A stretch of DNA of 64,000 nt from contig CAZMNW010000037.1 in NCBI GenBank assembly GCA_964567755.1, forward strand, positions 62,001 through 126,000, read 5' to 3'. Shown one piece after another: positions 43,138 to 52,005 of the stretch (position 1 is its first letter; each line of letters opens with the position of its first letter). The position numbers were made by a program, and so were the translations under genes. The DNA comes from DASRJW01 sp964567755. Lineage in GTDB: Bacteria > Krumholzibacteriota > Krumholzibacteriia > G020349025. The notes beneath the pieces were generated by a model, which was not told the DNA's origin, ran no database searches, and worked only from the letters and a program-made list of their open reading frames with translations.

Positions 43138-44319
43138 CTACTCGTTCAGGCTCGACGGTGGCGAAGTCGAGAGTTTGTGTGCGTTCGTGATGCTGCGATT
43201 GCTCGAGTGAGCCTCCCACAATCGCGCGAGCTCGGTCCGCATGCCCTCGGTGTAGCGCGGGCGGTCGAAACGCAGCGCGTGCTGCCGCATCACGCCGGCG
43301 TCGAAGCGATCGTCGCGGAAGGTCCGCAGCACCTCAGCCCAGACGCCGGGATCGGTGGACCGTACGAAGGTGCCGGTTGTGCCATCGACCACGGTTTCGA
43401 GCGCGCCGCCTGCGGCAAGTGCGATGACGGGGCGGCCCGATGCCATGACCTCGACGGGGGTGATGCCGAAGTCCTCGACCCCCGGGAAGAGCAACGCGCG
43501 GCAGCGGGCGAAAAGCCGGGCGAGATCGGCATCGCTCTGCCAACCGCGAAACTCGATGCGCGCGGCTCGCGCCTGGCGTTCGAGTCGCGAACGGTCCGGT
43601 CCGTCGCCGACGACGATGAGGCGCACGCCGGCGCGCTGCGCGGCGTCGATGGCCACATCGACGCGCTTGTACCCTGAGAGCGCCCCCACCACTAGGAAGT
43701 AATCCTTGGCCTCGCCTGGCTGCGGGGTGAACCGCGCACAGTCGACGGGAGGATGCACGATGGTGGCGTCGTCGCGCCCGTAGTGACGGCGGATGCGATC
43801 GCGCACGGTGGAGCTGTTGGCGATGAAATGATGCACGCCGCGGGCGCTGCGCACGTCCCAGCGTTGCAGCGGCCGGCGCAGGAGCCGGGCCGCGAGGCGC
43901 GTCGCCAGGCCCGCGCGTCCCGGGCCGAAGTAATCGTCGAAACGATCCCAGACGTAGCGCATGGGCGTGTGGCAGTAGCACACGTGCAATGCACTCGGGG
44001 GGGAGACGATCCCCTTGGCGACGCAGTGGCTGCTGGAGACCACCAGGTCATAGTCGCGTAACCGCAGACTCTCGATGGCGCGTGGAAAAAACGGCAGGAA
44101 GCGCCGGTAGCTGCGCGCGGCGCCTGGCAGGCGTTGGACGAAGCTGGGAGTGATGCGATGGCGTTCGATGGTGGCGGAAACGCTGCCGGGGATGTGCAGC
44201 AAGGTATAGATGTCGGCGCGCGGAAAGATCTCGCACAGGACTTCGAGGCACTTCTCGCCGCCGCGCATGCCGGTCAGCCAGTCGTGCACGAGTGCCACGC
44301 GCGCCTGGTCGAGATGCAT
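43138..44319 (-). CDS. GT4-family glycosyltransferase (mannosyltransferase-like)
   Basis: A 393-residue GT-B glycosyltransferase. N-terminal VALVHDWLTGMRGGEKCLEV, CYCHTPMRYVWDRFDDYFG, and C-terminal sugar-nucleotide site RALLFPGVEDFGITPVEVMASGRPVIA (E-x7-E). This pattern is seen in WbaZ-like GDP-mannose transferases, matching manC and the phosphomannomutase in this window. ATG 44319 is preferred over GTG 44322 because GGAG spacing is better. The phosphomannomutase gene is directly upstream on the same strand. Confidence 0.88.
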   Translation of the reverse strand: MHLDQARVALVHDWLTGMRGGEKCLEVLCEIFPRADIYTLLHIPGSVSATIERHRITPSFVQRLPGAARSYRRFLPFFPRAIESLRLRDYDLVVSSSHCVAKGIVSPPSALHVCYCHTPMRYVWDRFDDYFGPGRAGLATRLAARLLRRPLQRWDVRSARGVHHFIANSSTVRDRIRRHYGRDDATIVHPPVDCARFTPQPGEAKDYFLVVGALSGYKRVDVAIDAAQRAGVRLIVVGDGPDRSRLERQARAARIEFRGWQSDADLARLFARCRALLFPGVEDFGITPVEVMASGRPVIALAAGGALETVVDGTTGTFVRSTDPGVWAEVLRTFRDDRFDAGVMRQHALRFDRPRYTEGMRTELARLWEAHSSNRSITNAHKLSTSPPSSLNE

Positions 44320-44388
44320 CACGGCTCCACGGGATGCGGTGCACGCCGTCAGCGCTGCAGGGGAAGGCGCTTGCCCCGGTAGGGTCGA

Positions 44389-45750
44389 TCAGCGTGCAGC
44401 GACGACGCCGAGGGTGGCGAGCTTGTCCTCCACGGCGCCGCGAATCGCGGCGAGGGCGCTGTCGCTGCTGGCCTCGAAGCGCAGCACCAGGATCGGTTGG
44501 GTGTTGGAGGCGCGCACCAGCGCCCAGCCTTCCGGAAAGAGGATGCGCACGCCATCGACCTCGATCGTCGGCTGGCCGGCGCGGAAATGCGCCGCCACTT
44601 CGTCGACGATACGGAACTTGTCCTCGTCGGTCGAATCGACACGGATCTCGGGTGTCGACACGAATCGCGGCAGATCCGCGAGGCACTCGCCCAACCCGCG
44701 CTCGCCAGCGGCGAGAATCTCGAGCGCGCGGCAGGCGGCATAGATGCCGTCGTCGTAACCAAAGTAACGGTCGGCGAAGAACATGTGGCCGCTCATCTCG
44801 CCACCCAGCTGGGCGCCGGTCTCGCGCATGCGCGCCATGATGTGGGGATAGCCGGTGCGCCACATCTCGGGCGTGCCACCGAGCCGCTGCACTTCCTCGA
44901 CCAGCGCCTGACTGCACTTGACGTCGAAGACCACCGCACCGGGTCGAAGCGGCAACAGCGCGCGCGCGAAAAGCACCAGCAGCTCGTCGCCATAGCGCAG
45001 TCGGCCGGTCTCGTCGACGAGTCCGACGCGATCGGCGTCGCCGTCGAAGCCGATGCCGAGTGCAGCGCCAGTCCGGCGCACGCGATCGATGAGGTCCTGC
45101 ATGTACTCGGGCACCGTCGGATCGGCGATGTGATGCGGGAAGTTGCCGTCCGGCTCGCCGTAGAGCAGCTCCAGCCGGCAGCCGAGGCGTTCGAGGAGTC
45201 GCGGGGCAATCACACCCGCCGTGCCGTTGCCACAGTCCACGGCCACGTGCATCGGTCGCGCCAGGTGAATGTCGGCAGCGATGTGATCGGCATAGGCATC
45301 GAGGAGATCGCGACGCTCGACTCGGCCACGTCCATAAGCGAAGCAGCCGCTGCCGGCGATGTTCCAGATCTCTTGAATGTCGCGACCGAAGAGCGGACGC
45401 GCCTTGGTTCGGCTCTTGAGGCCGTTGAACTGCGGCGGATTGTGGCTGGCGGTGACGACCAAGCCGCCATCGGCGCCGAGCGTTTCGACCGCGAAGTTCA
45501 TCACCGGTGTCGGCACCAGGCCGATGTCGATGATCTCGCATCCCGTGGTCGCCATCCCGTGGATCAGCGCCTTCTGATACTCCTCGGAAGACAAGCGCAC
45601 ATCGCGCGCGGCCACGATGCGTTGCAAGTCGTGCGCGCGGTAGTAGGTGCCAAAAGCGCGGCCGAGCGTTTCCATGCCGTCGACATCCAGGTCGACCCCG
45701 GCCACGCCGCGGATGTCGTACTCACGGAACGTGTTGCGATTCAAGAGCAT
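44389..45750 (-). CDS. phosphomannomutase/phosphoglucomutase
   Basis: A 453-residue alpha-D-phosphohexomutase: FREYDIRGVAG at the N-terminus, catalytic serine in VVTASHNPPQFNG, Mg-binding GFDGDADRVG, sugar-selectivity GGEMSGHMFF, and phosphate-binding ALVRASNTQPILVLRFEA. Interconverts mannose-1-P and -6-P (or the glucose pair), feeding ManC. Upstream of the GT4 gene and probably cotranscribed with it. Confidence 0.93.
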   Translation of the reverse strand: MLLNRNTFREYDIRGVAGVDLDVDGMETLGRAFGTYYRAHDLQRIVAARDVRLSSEEYQKALIHGMATTGCEIIDIGLVPTPVMNFAVETLGADGGLVVTASHNPPQFNGLKSRTKARPLFGRDIQEIWNIAGSGCFAYGRGRVERRDLLDAYADHIAADIHLARPMHVAVDCGNGTAGVIAPRLLERLGCRLELLYGEPDGNFPHHIADPTVPEYMQDLIDRVRRTGAALGIGFDGDADRVGLVDETGRLRYGDELLVLFARALLPLRPGAVVFDVKCSQALVEEVQRLGGTPEMWRTGYPHIMARMRETGAQLGGEMSGHMFFADRYFGYDDGIYAACRALEILAAGERGLGECLADLPRFVSTPEIRVDSTDEDKFRIVDEVAAHFRAGQPTIEVDGVRILFPEGWALVRASNTQPILVLRFEASSDSALAAIRGAVEDKLATLGVVAAR

Positions 45751-45989
45751 CCCCCTGGACAGCGACGAGCGTCACAGTAGCACGCGGGCGCCAGGCGAAT
45801 GCGTGTCAGCCCGGTTGCCGAGACCTCGAGGCCGCGACACGCTCGGACTCTTGCCACGTGCGAGCGCCGCGAAGATGCGATTTTCCACGCGCCGCGTGAT
45901 GGCGTGGTCACGCCCAAGGCGCGGCATGCTTGCGGCACGTGGTCGTAACTTGTTAAGCTGCAAAGGAATCTCTCGAAGGGAGAGCGCTC

Positions 45990-46637
45990 TTGCAGCGACC
46001 CGTCGTCATCGGCATCGCCGGCGGCACCGGCTCGGGGAAGACCACCGCCGCCCTCAAGGTGAAGAGCTACTTCACGGACGAGCGCGTCCTCATCATTCAC
46101 CAGGACAGCTATTACCGGGATCTGCCCCACCTGCCGTTCGAGGCGCGCGCGCGCATCAACTACGACCATCCCGACGCCTTCGAGACACCGCTGTTGCTGG
46201 CCCACATCGAAACGCTGCGCAGCGGCGGGGTCATCGAAAGCCCGACCTATGATTACGAGCAGCATCACCGTCGAACCCAATTGCAGCGCCTGGGCCCAGC
46301 CGACATCCTGCTCCTCGAAGGAATTTTGGTGCTCGAAAGCGAGCCGCTACGACGGCAGATGGACATCCGGATCTTCATCGACGAGGATGCCGACGAGCGC
46401 TTCATGCGCCGGTTGGAGCGCGATGTGCGCGAACGGCAACGCGACCTTTTGGCCGTCATCAGCCAGTACCGCAGCACGGTGAAACCCATGTTCCAACAGT
46501 TCGTCGAGCCCAGCAAACGCTACGCCGATCTCATCATCCCCCATGGTGGACACAACGACGTCGCCATCGATCTGTTGGTGGTCAAGGTGCGCGATCTCCT
46601 GCGCCGGCTGAGCTCCACTCCCACGACCCGAGGCTAG
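45990..46637 (+). CDS. udk: uridine kinase
   Basis: A 215-residue kinase: Walker A GIAGGTGSGKTT, IIHQDSYYRDL, NYDHPDAFETPLL, and IFIDEDADERFMRRLERDVRER. Phosphorylates uridine/cytidine in pyrimidine salvage. Start is a TTG at 45990 after AAGGGAGA. The next gene starts 3 bases after its stop. Confidence 0.93.
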   Translation: MQRPVVIGIAGGTGSGKTTAALKVKSYFTDERVLIIHQDSYYRDLPHLPFEARARINYDHPDAFETPLLLAHIETLRSGGVIESPTYDYEQHHRRTQLQRLGPADILLLEGILVLESEPLRRQMDIRIFIDEDADERFMRRLERDVRERQRDLLAVISQYRSTVKPMFQQFVEPSKRYADLIIPHGGHNDVAIDLLVVKVRDLLRRLSSTPTTRG

Positions 46638-46640
46638 TCG

Positions 46641-47612
46641 ATGTCGCGTGAAATGTTCGAGCCGAAGCCGGTGTCGGAAGGTGCCGAGATGTCGTCGGAC
46701 GCACATGCGCTGCCGGCGACAACCTTGGTGTTGTTCTTGCGCGAAATGCGTGTGCGCCAGTGGAGCAAGAATCTCGTTCTGTTCGCGGCGCTCATCTTCT
46801 CCAAGAACCTGCTCGAGCTGCCCATGCTGCTGCGCAGCATCGTCGCCTTCGCGGTCTTCTGTCTGCTCTCGGGCGTCGTCTATACCGTCAACGACCTGCT
46901 CGACCTGGAGGCCGATCGCCGCCACGAAGCCAAGCGCAGGCGGCCACTGGCCTCCGGACGCCTGCGGGTTCGCACCGCCATTGCCGGCGCCCTGGCGGTC
47001 GTCAGCGTTGCGCTGGCAGGAGCGACGATTCTCGGCCCGCGCTTCTTCCTCATCAGCGTTGGGTTCCTGGCCTTCAACTTGGCGTACTCACTGGTGCTGA
47101 AGAACATCGTGATCGTCGATGTCATCAGCATTTCCATCAGCTTTCTCATTCGCGCCATCGCCGGCGTGGTGGCGCTCAATACCGCCACGGTGCAACTCGG
47201 AATCTCGCCGTGGCTTCTGGTGGTGACCTTCTTCTTGTCGCTGTTCCTCGGTTTGTGCAAGCGGCTGCACGAGTATCGTTCGATGCTCGAGGCGGGCAAA
47301 CATCGCAGCACGCTCACCGCCTACTCCGACGAGTTGCTCAACCAACTGATCAGCATGTCCGCCACTGGGACGCTGCTCGCGTACTCGATCTACACGATTT
47401 GGCCGCAGACCGTGCAGCACTTTGGCACCGAGGGGCTGATGTACACCATTCCCATCGTCGTCGCCGGTGTCACCCGCTACATGTTCCTCGTCTATCGTCG
47501 CAACCTCGGTGGCGATCCCGCCGAGATCTTGCTCACCGAGCGTTCGCTGTGGGCCACGGTCATCGCCTGGTTCGGCTGCGTCGCTGTCATCATCTACCGG
47601 GCGGGCGCATGA
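46641..47612 (+). CDS. UbiA-family polyprenyl-phosphate phosphoribosyltransferase-like protein
   Basis: A 323-residue polytopic membrane protein. VRQWSKNLVLFAALIFSKNLL and VYTVNDLLDLEADRRHEAKRRRP (the first Asp-rich site) are typical of the decaprenylphosphate phosphoribosyltransferase branch of UbiA, as in mycobacterial arabinan synthesis. LGLCKRLHEYRSML holds the second motif. It could transfer a phosphoribose from PRPP to a polyprenyl phosphate, consistent with prs nearby, but substrate is inferred from family resemblance. Stop overlaps ispE by ATGA. Confidence 0.85.
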   Translation: MSREMFEPKPVSEGAEMSSDAHALPATTLVLFLREMRVRQWSKNLVLFAALIFSKNLLELPMLLRSIVAFAVFCLLSGVVYTVNDLLDLEADRRHEAKRRRPLASGRLRVRTAIAGALAVVSVALAGATILGPRFFLISVGFLAFNLAYSLVLKNIVIVDVISISISFLIRAIAGVVALNTATVQLGISPWLLVVTFFLSLFLGLCKRLHEYRSMLEAGKHRSTLTAYSDELLNQLISMSATGTLLAYSIYTIWPQTVQHFGTEGLMYTIPIVVAGVTRYMFLVYRRNLGGDPAEILLTERSLWATVIAWFGCVAVIIYRAGA

Positions 47613-48811
47613 ACACACCGCGTGACAAGAAGCCGGCGCGATCGGCGCCGCGACCCGCGCGCGCACCCCGCGACGGAGGCGGGTCGCGTCCGAGTCGCGC
47701 ACCCCGCGACGGAGGCGGGTCGCGTCCGAGTCGCGCACCCCGCGACGGAGGCGGGTCGCGCCCGAGTCGCGCACCCCGCGATGGAGGCGGGTCGCGCCCG
47801 AGTCGCGCACCCCGCGACGGAGGCGGGTCGCGCCCGAGTCGCGCACCCCGCGACGCGGGTGCACCGCGCCCGACGCTCGTTGCCGCGCGACGCAACGTGC
47901 GCATGGACACGACGCAGGCGCTGCCGACAGGCGCCCTCGGAGTTCGCGCATTCGCCAAGTTGAATCTGCATCTCGAGGTGCTGCGGCGCAGGCCGGATGG
48001 ATATCACGACATCGAAACCGTGCTGCAGAGCGTCGGGCTTTACGACACACTGCATCTCGTGCCACGCCCATCGGGCTTGTCGCTCTTGTGCGACGCACCG
48101 GGCGTCCCGCGTGGCGAAGACAATCTGTGCATGCAAGCAGCGCGCGCGCTGCTCGTGGCGGTGGAACGCGACGAGCCGCCACGCGGCGTGCGGCTCGATC
48201 TCTACAAGTCGATTCCCGTCGCCGCCGGATGCGGCGGCGCCAGCGCCGATGCCGCAGCCGTGCTCGTCGGGCTCGACCATTTTTGGCAGCTGGGACTCGG
48301 ACTGGAGCGCTTGGCCGCGATCGCGGCCACGCTCGGATCGGACGTGCCGTTCTGCGTGCGCGGGGGAACCGCTCTTGCCCGCGGTCGTGGCGAGCGTTTG
48401 GTCCAGCTCCCGGACCCGGAGCGGACGTGGTTCCTGCTCGTGTTTCCCGGCATTCCGGTGCGTTCCGAATGGGCTTACTCCAAGCTGAGCATGGGATTGA
48501 CACGCCGTCCGCACGCTCTTAACCTGGATCGGCTCAAGTCGATCCTGGCGCGCTATCCGGAGGCCGCCAGGGGTTTTTACAATCGGCTCGAGGATGCCGT
48601 TTGCCCCGCCTACCCGCAGCTCGCTGAGATCGCGGCATGGCTCCAGCAGAGCGGCGCACCGGTTGCCATGATGACCGGCAGCGGCAGCGGTGTGTTTGCC
48701 GCCTTCGGCGACCGCACGCGGGCCGAGCGCGTCCGGCGTGACCTCGGCCGTAGCGATTGGCGCACGATGGTCGTCGAATCGGTACGCACGGGCGTGGAAT
48801 TCTTCCGGTAA
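47609..48811 (+). CDS. ispE: 4-diphosphocytidyl-2-C-methyl-D-erythritol kinase with repeat-rich N-terminal extension
   Basis: A 400-residue IspE. From about residue 112 the GHMP kinase is standard: VRAFAKLNLHLEVLRRRPDGYH, AAGCGGASADAAAVL (ATP loop), LGSDVPFCVRGGTALARGRGE, and GSGSGVFAAF near the end. It makes the phosphorylated intermediate of the MEP pathway. The first 111 residues are extra, very basic and low-complexity, with five copies of RAPRDGGGSRPS. ATG 47609 overlaps the upstream stop (ATGA). An internal ATG at 47903 lacks a Shine-Dalgarno, so the extension is probably translated. Confidence 0.9.
   Translation: MNTPRDKKPARSAPRPARAPRDGGGSRPSRAPRDGGGSRPSRAPRDGGGSRPSRAPRDGGGSRPSRAPRDGGGSRPSRAPRDAGAPRPTLVAARRNVRMDTTQALPTGALGVRAFAKLNLHLEVLRRRPDGYHDIETVLQSVGLYDTLHLVPRPSGLSLLCDAPGVPRGEDNLCMQAARALLVAVERDEPPRGVRLDLYKSIPVAAGCGGASADAAAVLVGLDHFWQLGLGLERLAAIAATLGSDVPFCVRGGTALARGRGERLVQLPDPERTWFLLVFPGIPVRSEWAYSKLSMGLTRRPHALNLDRLKSILARYPEAARGFYNRLEDAVCPAYPQLAEIAAWLQQSGAPVAMMTGSGSGVFAAFGDRTRAERVRRDLGRSDWRTMVVESVRTGVEFFR
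47660..47855 (+). repeat. 36-bp minisatellite inside ispE
   Basis: Five complete 36-base tandem units (47660, 47696, 47732, 47768, 47804) and a 16-base partial copy, differing at only a few positions (T/C in GCGTCC/GCGCCC, one GATGG). In frame they encode RAPRDGGGSRPS. Because 36 is divisible by three, copy-number changes would not disrupt ispE. The near identity indicates recent expansion. Confidence 0.95.
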
Positions 48812-48858
48812 TTCGCTCGGTCGCATTGTGGCGCGCGGCCGTGGTGCTTTTGCGGTAT

Positions 48859-48933
48859 TGGGGCGTCGACAAGTGGCAAGTCGCCAGATTTTGGTTCTGG
48901 TATCCGCAGGTTCGAATCCTGCCGCCCCAACCA
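48859..48933 (+). tRNA. tRNA-Gln(TTG)
   Basis: Acceptor TGGGGCG/CGCCCCA, anticodon stem CCAGA/TCTGG, loop TTTTGGT with anticodon TTG at 48891-48893, T-loop TTCGAATC, discriminator A, CCA encoded. Lies between ispE and prs. Confidence 0.95.
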
Positions 48934-48938
48934 AACCC

Positions 48939-48961
48939 CGGTGCCGGGAGAAGCGGCACCG
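48939..48961. repeat. 8-bp inverted repeat after tRNA-Gln
   Basis: CGGTGCCG (48939-48946) and CGGCACCG (48954-48961), loop GGAGAAG, 6 bases after the tRNA CCA. No T-run; could aid tRNA 3' processing or be a weak terminator. Confidence 0.35.
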
Positions 48962-49044
48962 TGAGAAGAGGTCCCGGGAGAAGCATGCCAGCGCGCGGGC
49001 GCGGGCCATGCGCCCGGAGCGGCGCTGAGGCGAGGAGAGCCCCC

Positions 49045-49983
49045 ATGGTCAAGAATCGTCTGCGCCTCATCTGCGGCAACGCCAGCCGCGATCTGGCCGA
49101 GGCGGTGTGTCGCCACCTGGGCCAGCCGCTCGGCCGTGCCGAGGTGACACGTTTCGCCGATGGCGAGATCTTCGTGCAGATCGAAGAAAACGTGCGCGGC
49201 GTCGACGTCTTCATCATGCAGTCCACGTATCCGCCGGCAGAGCACATGATGGAGCTGCTGATGTTGATCGACGCCTGCCGCCGCGCTTCCGCCGGGCGCA
49301 TCACCGCGGTGATCCCGTACTTCGGATACGCACGCGCCGACCGCAAGGACCAGCCGCGCGTGTCGATTGCGGCCAAGTTATGCGCCAACTTGTTGGTGCA
49401 AACCGGCGCCGACCGCGTGCTCACCGTCGACCTGCACTCGCCGCAGATCCAAGGCTTCTTCGACATCCCGCTCGATCATCTCTATGCGGCACCGGTGCTG
49501 ATGCAATACTTCACCAGTTTGAACATGGAGGATGTCGTGGTGGTGGCCCCCGACGCCGGTGGCGTCAAGATGGGGCGCGCGTTCGCCAAGCGCCTGGGGG
49601 CGGATCTCGCCATCGTCGACAAGCGCCGCACGCGGCCCGACCAGGCCGAGCTGATGAACGTGATCGGCGAGGTGGAAGGTCGCAATTGCCTGATCCTCGA
49701 CGACCTCATCAGCACCGGCGGCACCATTTGTCAGGCAGCGCGCGAACTGCAACGCCGGGGTGCGCGCCGCATCATCGCTTGCGCGTCGCACGGCGTGTTC
49801 TCCGGTCAGGCGTTCCAGCTGCTCGATGAAGCGCCCATCGACGAGGTGACGGTGACCAACACGCTGCCGCTGCGCGCGCCCAATCCGCCGCCCAAAGTGC
49901 GCGTGCTGGACATTTCAAAGTTGTTGAGCAAAGCGATTCTCAACATCCATCACGAAGAATCGATCAGTTCGTTGTTCATTTGA
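49045..49983 (+). CDS. prs: ribose-phosphate pyrophosphokinase
   Basis: A 312-residue PRPP synthetase: LICGNASRDLAEAV, RFADGEIFVQIEENVRG, YFGYARADRKDQPR, VDLHSPQIQGFFDIP, the flexible-loop KRRTRPDQAE and PRPP loop LILDDLISTGGT. Normal length. ATG 49045 follows GAGGAG. It feeds nucleotide synthesis and perhaps the phosphoribosyltransferase at 46641. rplY follows on the same strand. Confidence 0.95.
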   Translation: MVKNRLRLICGNASRDLAEAVCRHLGQPLGRAEVTRFADGEIFVQIEENVRGVDVFIMQSTYPPAEHMMELLMLIDACRRASAGRITAVIPYFGYARADRKDQPRVSIAAKLCANLLVQTGADRVLTVDLHSPQIQGFFDIPLDHLYAAPVLMQYFTSLNMEDVVVVAPDAGGVKMGRAFAKRLGADLAIVDKRRTRPDQAELMNVIGEVEGRNCLILDDLISTGGTICQAARELQRRGARRIIACASHGVFSGQAFQLLDEAPIDEVTVTNTLPLRAPNPPPKVRVLDISKLLSKAILNIHHEESISSLFI

Positions 49984-50044
49984 CGCGGCGCGTGTCGCCG
50001 CCCGTTGCGGTGTGAGCCGAACGGGGCACTGGAGGGAGATGTCG

Positions 50045-50767
50045 ATGGAATCCGCAAGCATGGAAGTGGTGCTCCGCACCGACACGGGCAAAGGGGCTGC
50101 CCGCAAGCTCCGCCACGTCGGGAAGGTTCCCGGCATTCTCTATGGCGAAGGCGGGCAGTCGCAGCCGATTCTGCTCGACTCCTTCCATTTCGAAACCATG
50201 CGCCGCAGCGGCGCGCATCAACGCCTGCTGGACCTCCGTTTCGCCGATGGTGCGCCCGCCATCAAAGCGCTCGTGCGCGAGATGCAAATTCACCCGGTCA
50301 GCCGTGCGGTGCTGCACGTCGACCTGCAGCGCGTCTCCATGGAGAAGCGCGTGCGCGTCACCGTGCCGATCGTGCTGGTGGGCAAGCCGGAGGGCGTGAA
50401 AACGCAGGGCGGCATCCTCGAGCATCATCTGCGCGACGTCGAAGTCGAGTGTTTGCCGACGGACATTCCCGACGAGATCCGGATCGAGGTCGGGTCGATG
50501 CAAGTCGGGCAGGCCGTCCACATTTCCGATCTGGAGCGGCCGGGAATCCATTTCCTCAACCATCCCGGAACGACGGTCGCGACCGTGAGCCTGCCGGCGG
50601 CGGAGCGTTCGCAGGAAGAGCCGACGACCGATGCGGCGGCGCTGGCCGCAGCCGAGCCCAAAGCGGGAGCCGAGGGCGCCCCAGGCGCCGAAGGCGACAA
50701 GGGCGACAAGGGCGACAAGGGCAAGAAGTCCGGCGGCAAAGACAAAGAGAAGGGTGGCGCGTCCTGA
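50045..50767 (+). CDS. rplY: 50S ribosomal protein L25/general stress protein Ctc
   Basis: A 240-residue long-form bL25 (TL5/CTC type): an N-terminal 5S-rRNA-binding domain (TDTGKGAARKLRHVGKVPGILYGEG) and the C-terminal Ctc domain (VPIVLVGKPEGVKTQGGILE, HISDLERPGI). The last about 50 residues are Ala/Glu-rich with GDKGDKGDKGKK repeats and a Lys-rich end. ATG 50045 gives 8-base spacing to GGAGGG; ATG 50039 is too close. Order prs-rplY-pth is common in bacteria. Confidence 0.93.
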   Translation: MESASMEVVLRTDTGKGAARKLRHVGKVPGILYGEGGQSQPILLDSFHFETMRRSGAHQRLLDLRFADGAPAIKALVREMQIHPVSRAVLHVDLQRVSMEKRVRVTVPIVLVGKPEGVKTQGGILEHHLRDVEVECLPTDIPDEIRIEVGSMQVGQAVHISDLERPGIHFLNHPGTTVATVSLPAAERSQEEPTTDAAALAAAEPKAGAEGAPGAEGDKGDKGDKGKKSGGKDKEKGGAS

Positions 50768-50770
50768 TCC

Positions 50771-51346
50771 GTGTGGGGCGTGCTTGGCCTTGGCAATCCG
50801 GGAGAGCGCTATGCGACGACCCGGCACAATGTGGGGTTCATGGTGGTGGACGAGCTGGCGCGGCGCGGCGCCGGCTCGTTCCGCCGCCAGCGTGACGGAT
50901 ATTGGTTGGCCGAGATCGACTGCTCCGGTGACCCGATTCTCCTCGCCAAGCCCACGACATTCATGAATCGGAGCGGCGGCGCGGCGCAGGCACTGCTCAC
51001 AGCGCATGATTTGGCTCCCTCCCAGCTCTTGGTCGTCGTCGACGACGTCTACATTCCATTCGGTCGATTGCGCCTGCGCCCAAACGGCAGTGCCGGCGGG
51101 CACAACGGCCTGCTCGACATCGAGGCGGCGCTCCAGACACGAGATTTCCCGCGCTTGCGGCTCGGCGTCGGTGCGCCAGAAGGCGCCACCGACCTCGTGG
51201 ACCACGTGCTCGGAGAGTGGACGAGCGTCGAGCGGGAAGCATTGCCGGGGTGGATCGCGCGTGCCGCCGATGCGGTGCAGGCCGTCGTCACCCTCGGTGT
51301 CGAACGTGCCAGGGCGCAGGTCAACGCGTCTCCGCCAGCCTCCTGA
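50771..51346 (+). CDS. pth: peptidyl-tRNA hydrolase
   Basis: A 191-residue Pth: GLGNPGERYATTRHNVGFMV (catalytic His), KPTTFMNRSGGAAQAL, VVVDDVYIPFGRLRLRPNGSAGGHNGL. Releases peptides from prematurely dissociated tRNAs. GTG start at 50771, 3 bases after the rplY stop, so the two are coupled. Confidence 0.95.
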   Translation: MWGVLGLGNPGERYATTRHNVGFMVVDELARRGAGSFRRQRDGYWLAEIDCSGDPILLAKPTTFMNRSGGAAQALLTAHDLAPSQLLVVVDDVYIPFGRLRLRPNGSAGGHNGLLDIEAALQTRDFPRLRLGVGAPEGATDLVDHVLGEWTSVEREALPGWIARAADAVQAVVTLGVERARAQVNASPPAS

Positions 51347-51456
51347 GAGGCCACGGGCTGGAGACGTTCTCTGGAGACGTTCTGTTGGTGACGGGCCCCC
51401 GAGCAACTCGGTTCGTCGACCTGCGACTATTCTCGTCGGACGGGAAGCGAGGTGCC

Positions 51457-51486
51457 TTGCGGCTGCGGCGGGCGACTGTCTATACT
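51457..51486 (+). promoter_or_regulatory. promoter of the rpsF-rpsR-rplI operon
   Basis: TTGCGG at 51457-51462 and TATACT (one mismatch to consensus) at 51481-51486, 18 bases apart. It leaves an untranslated leader of about 130 bases before rpsF. Confidence 0.65.
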
Positions 51487-51568
51487 GTCGCGCGTTTGCT
51501 TCGGAGTCCCACAGGGCTTCCAAATCAGGCGAACACGAACCACCCTGCTTCCGAGCGCCTCCAAGAGT

Positions 51569-51612
51569 GGCTGCGGCCCTCTGCGCCTCGGCAGCCGTTA
51601 GTCCGTAGGGAG
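51569..51612 (+). promoter_or_regulatory. possible S6:S18 leader hairpin
   Basis: In the rpsF leader, GGCTGC (51569-51574) pairs with GCAGCC (51591-51596), followed by GTTAGTCCG and then the Shine-Dalgarno GGGAGG. Autoregulatory S6:S18 leader motifs are known upstream of rpsF in many bacteria and contain a CCG element; the match here is only suggestive. Confidence 0.3.
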
Positions 51613-51624
51613 GTGCACCGCCGC

Positions 51625-51996
51625 GTGCCCAAGCTCAGCAAGTACGAATTCACTTGGATTCTGGATCCTCTGGTCGACGATCAGGCCGTGGGCCAGAGCT
51701 ACGAGAAATACGCCAAGGTCATCCGTGATCAGGGCGGCGAAGTGACGATGCATGAAATTTGGGGTCGCAAGAAGCTGGCCTACGAGATCACGCACAAGAC
51801 CGAGGGAATCTACATATTCCTGCGCATGCGGGCGACACCGGCCATCGTGGCCGAGCTGAATCGCGTGCTGGGTTTCGACGAACAGGTGCTGCGCACGCTC
51901 GTCGTGATCGACGAGGAGTGGGAAGCACGCAACCTCGAGGCGGCGAAGCGTGCCGGGACGAGATCCACCGAGCAGCCCGCGACGCCGGGGCTTTAG
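51625..51996 (+). CDS. rpsF: 30S ribosomal protein S6
   Basis: A 123-residue bS6: YEFTWILDPLVDDQAVGQ, GGEVTMHEIWGRKKLAYEITHKTEGIYIF, and the strand EQVLRTLVVID. Start is a GTG at 51625 with GGGAGG about 11 bases before; GTG 51613 would also fit. First gene of the classical S6-S18-L9 operon. Confidence 0.93.
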   Translation: MPKLSKYEFTWILDPLVDDQAVGQSYEKYAKVIRDQGGEVTMHEIWGRKKLAYEITHKTEGIYIFLRMRATPAIVAELNRVLGFDEQVLRTLVVIDEEWEARNLEAAKRAGTRSTEQPATPGL

Positions 51997-52005
51997 GAGA
52001 TGCCT

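Noticed and set aside
47660..47855. CRISPR array
   Set aside because: The 36-base units are directly adjacent with no spacers and code in frame for part of IspE.
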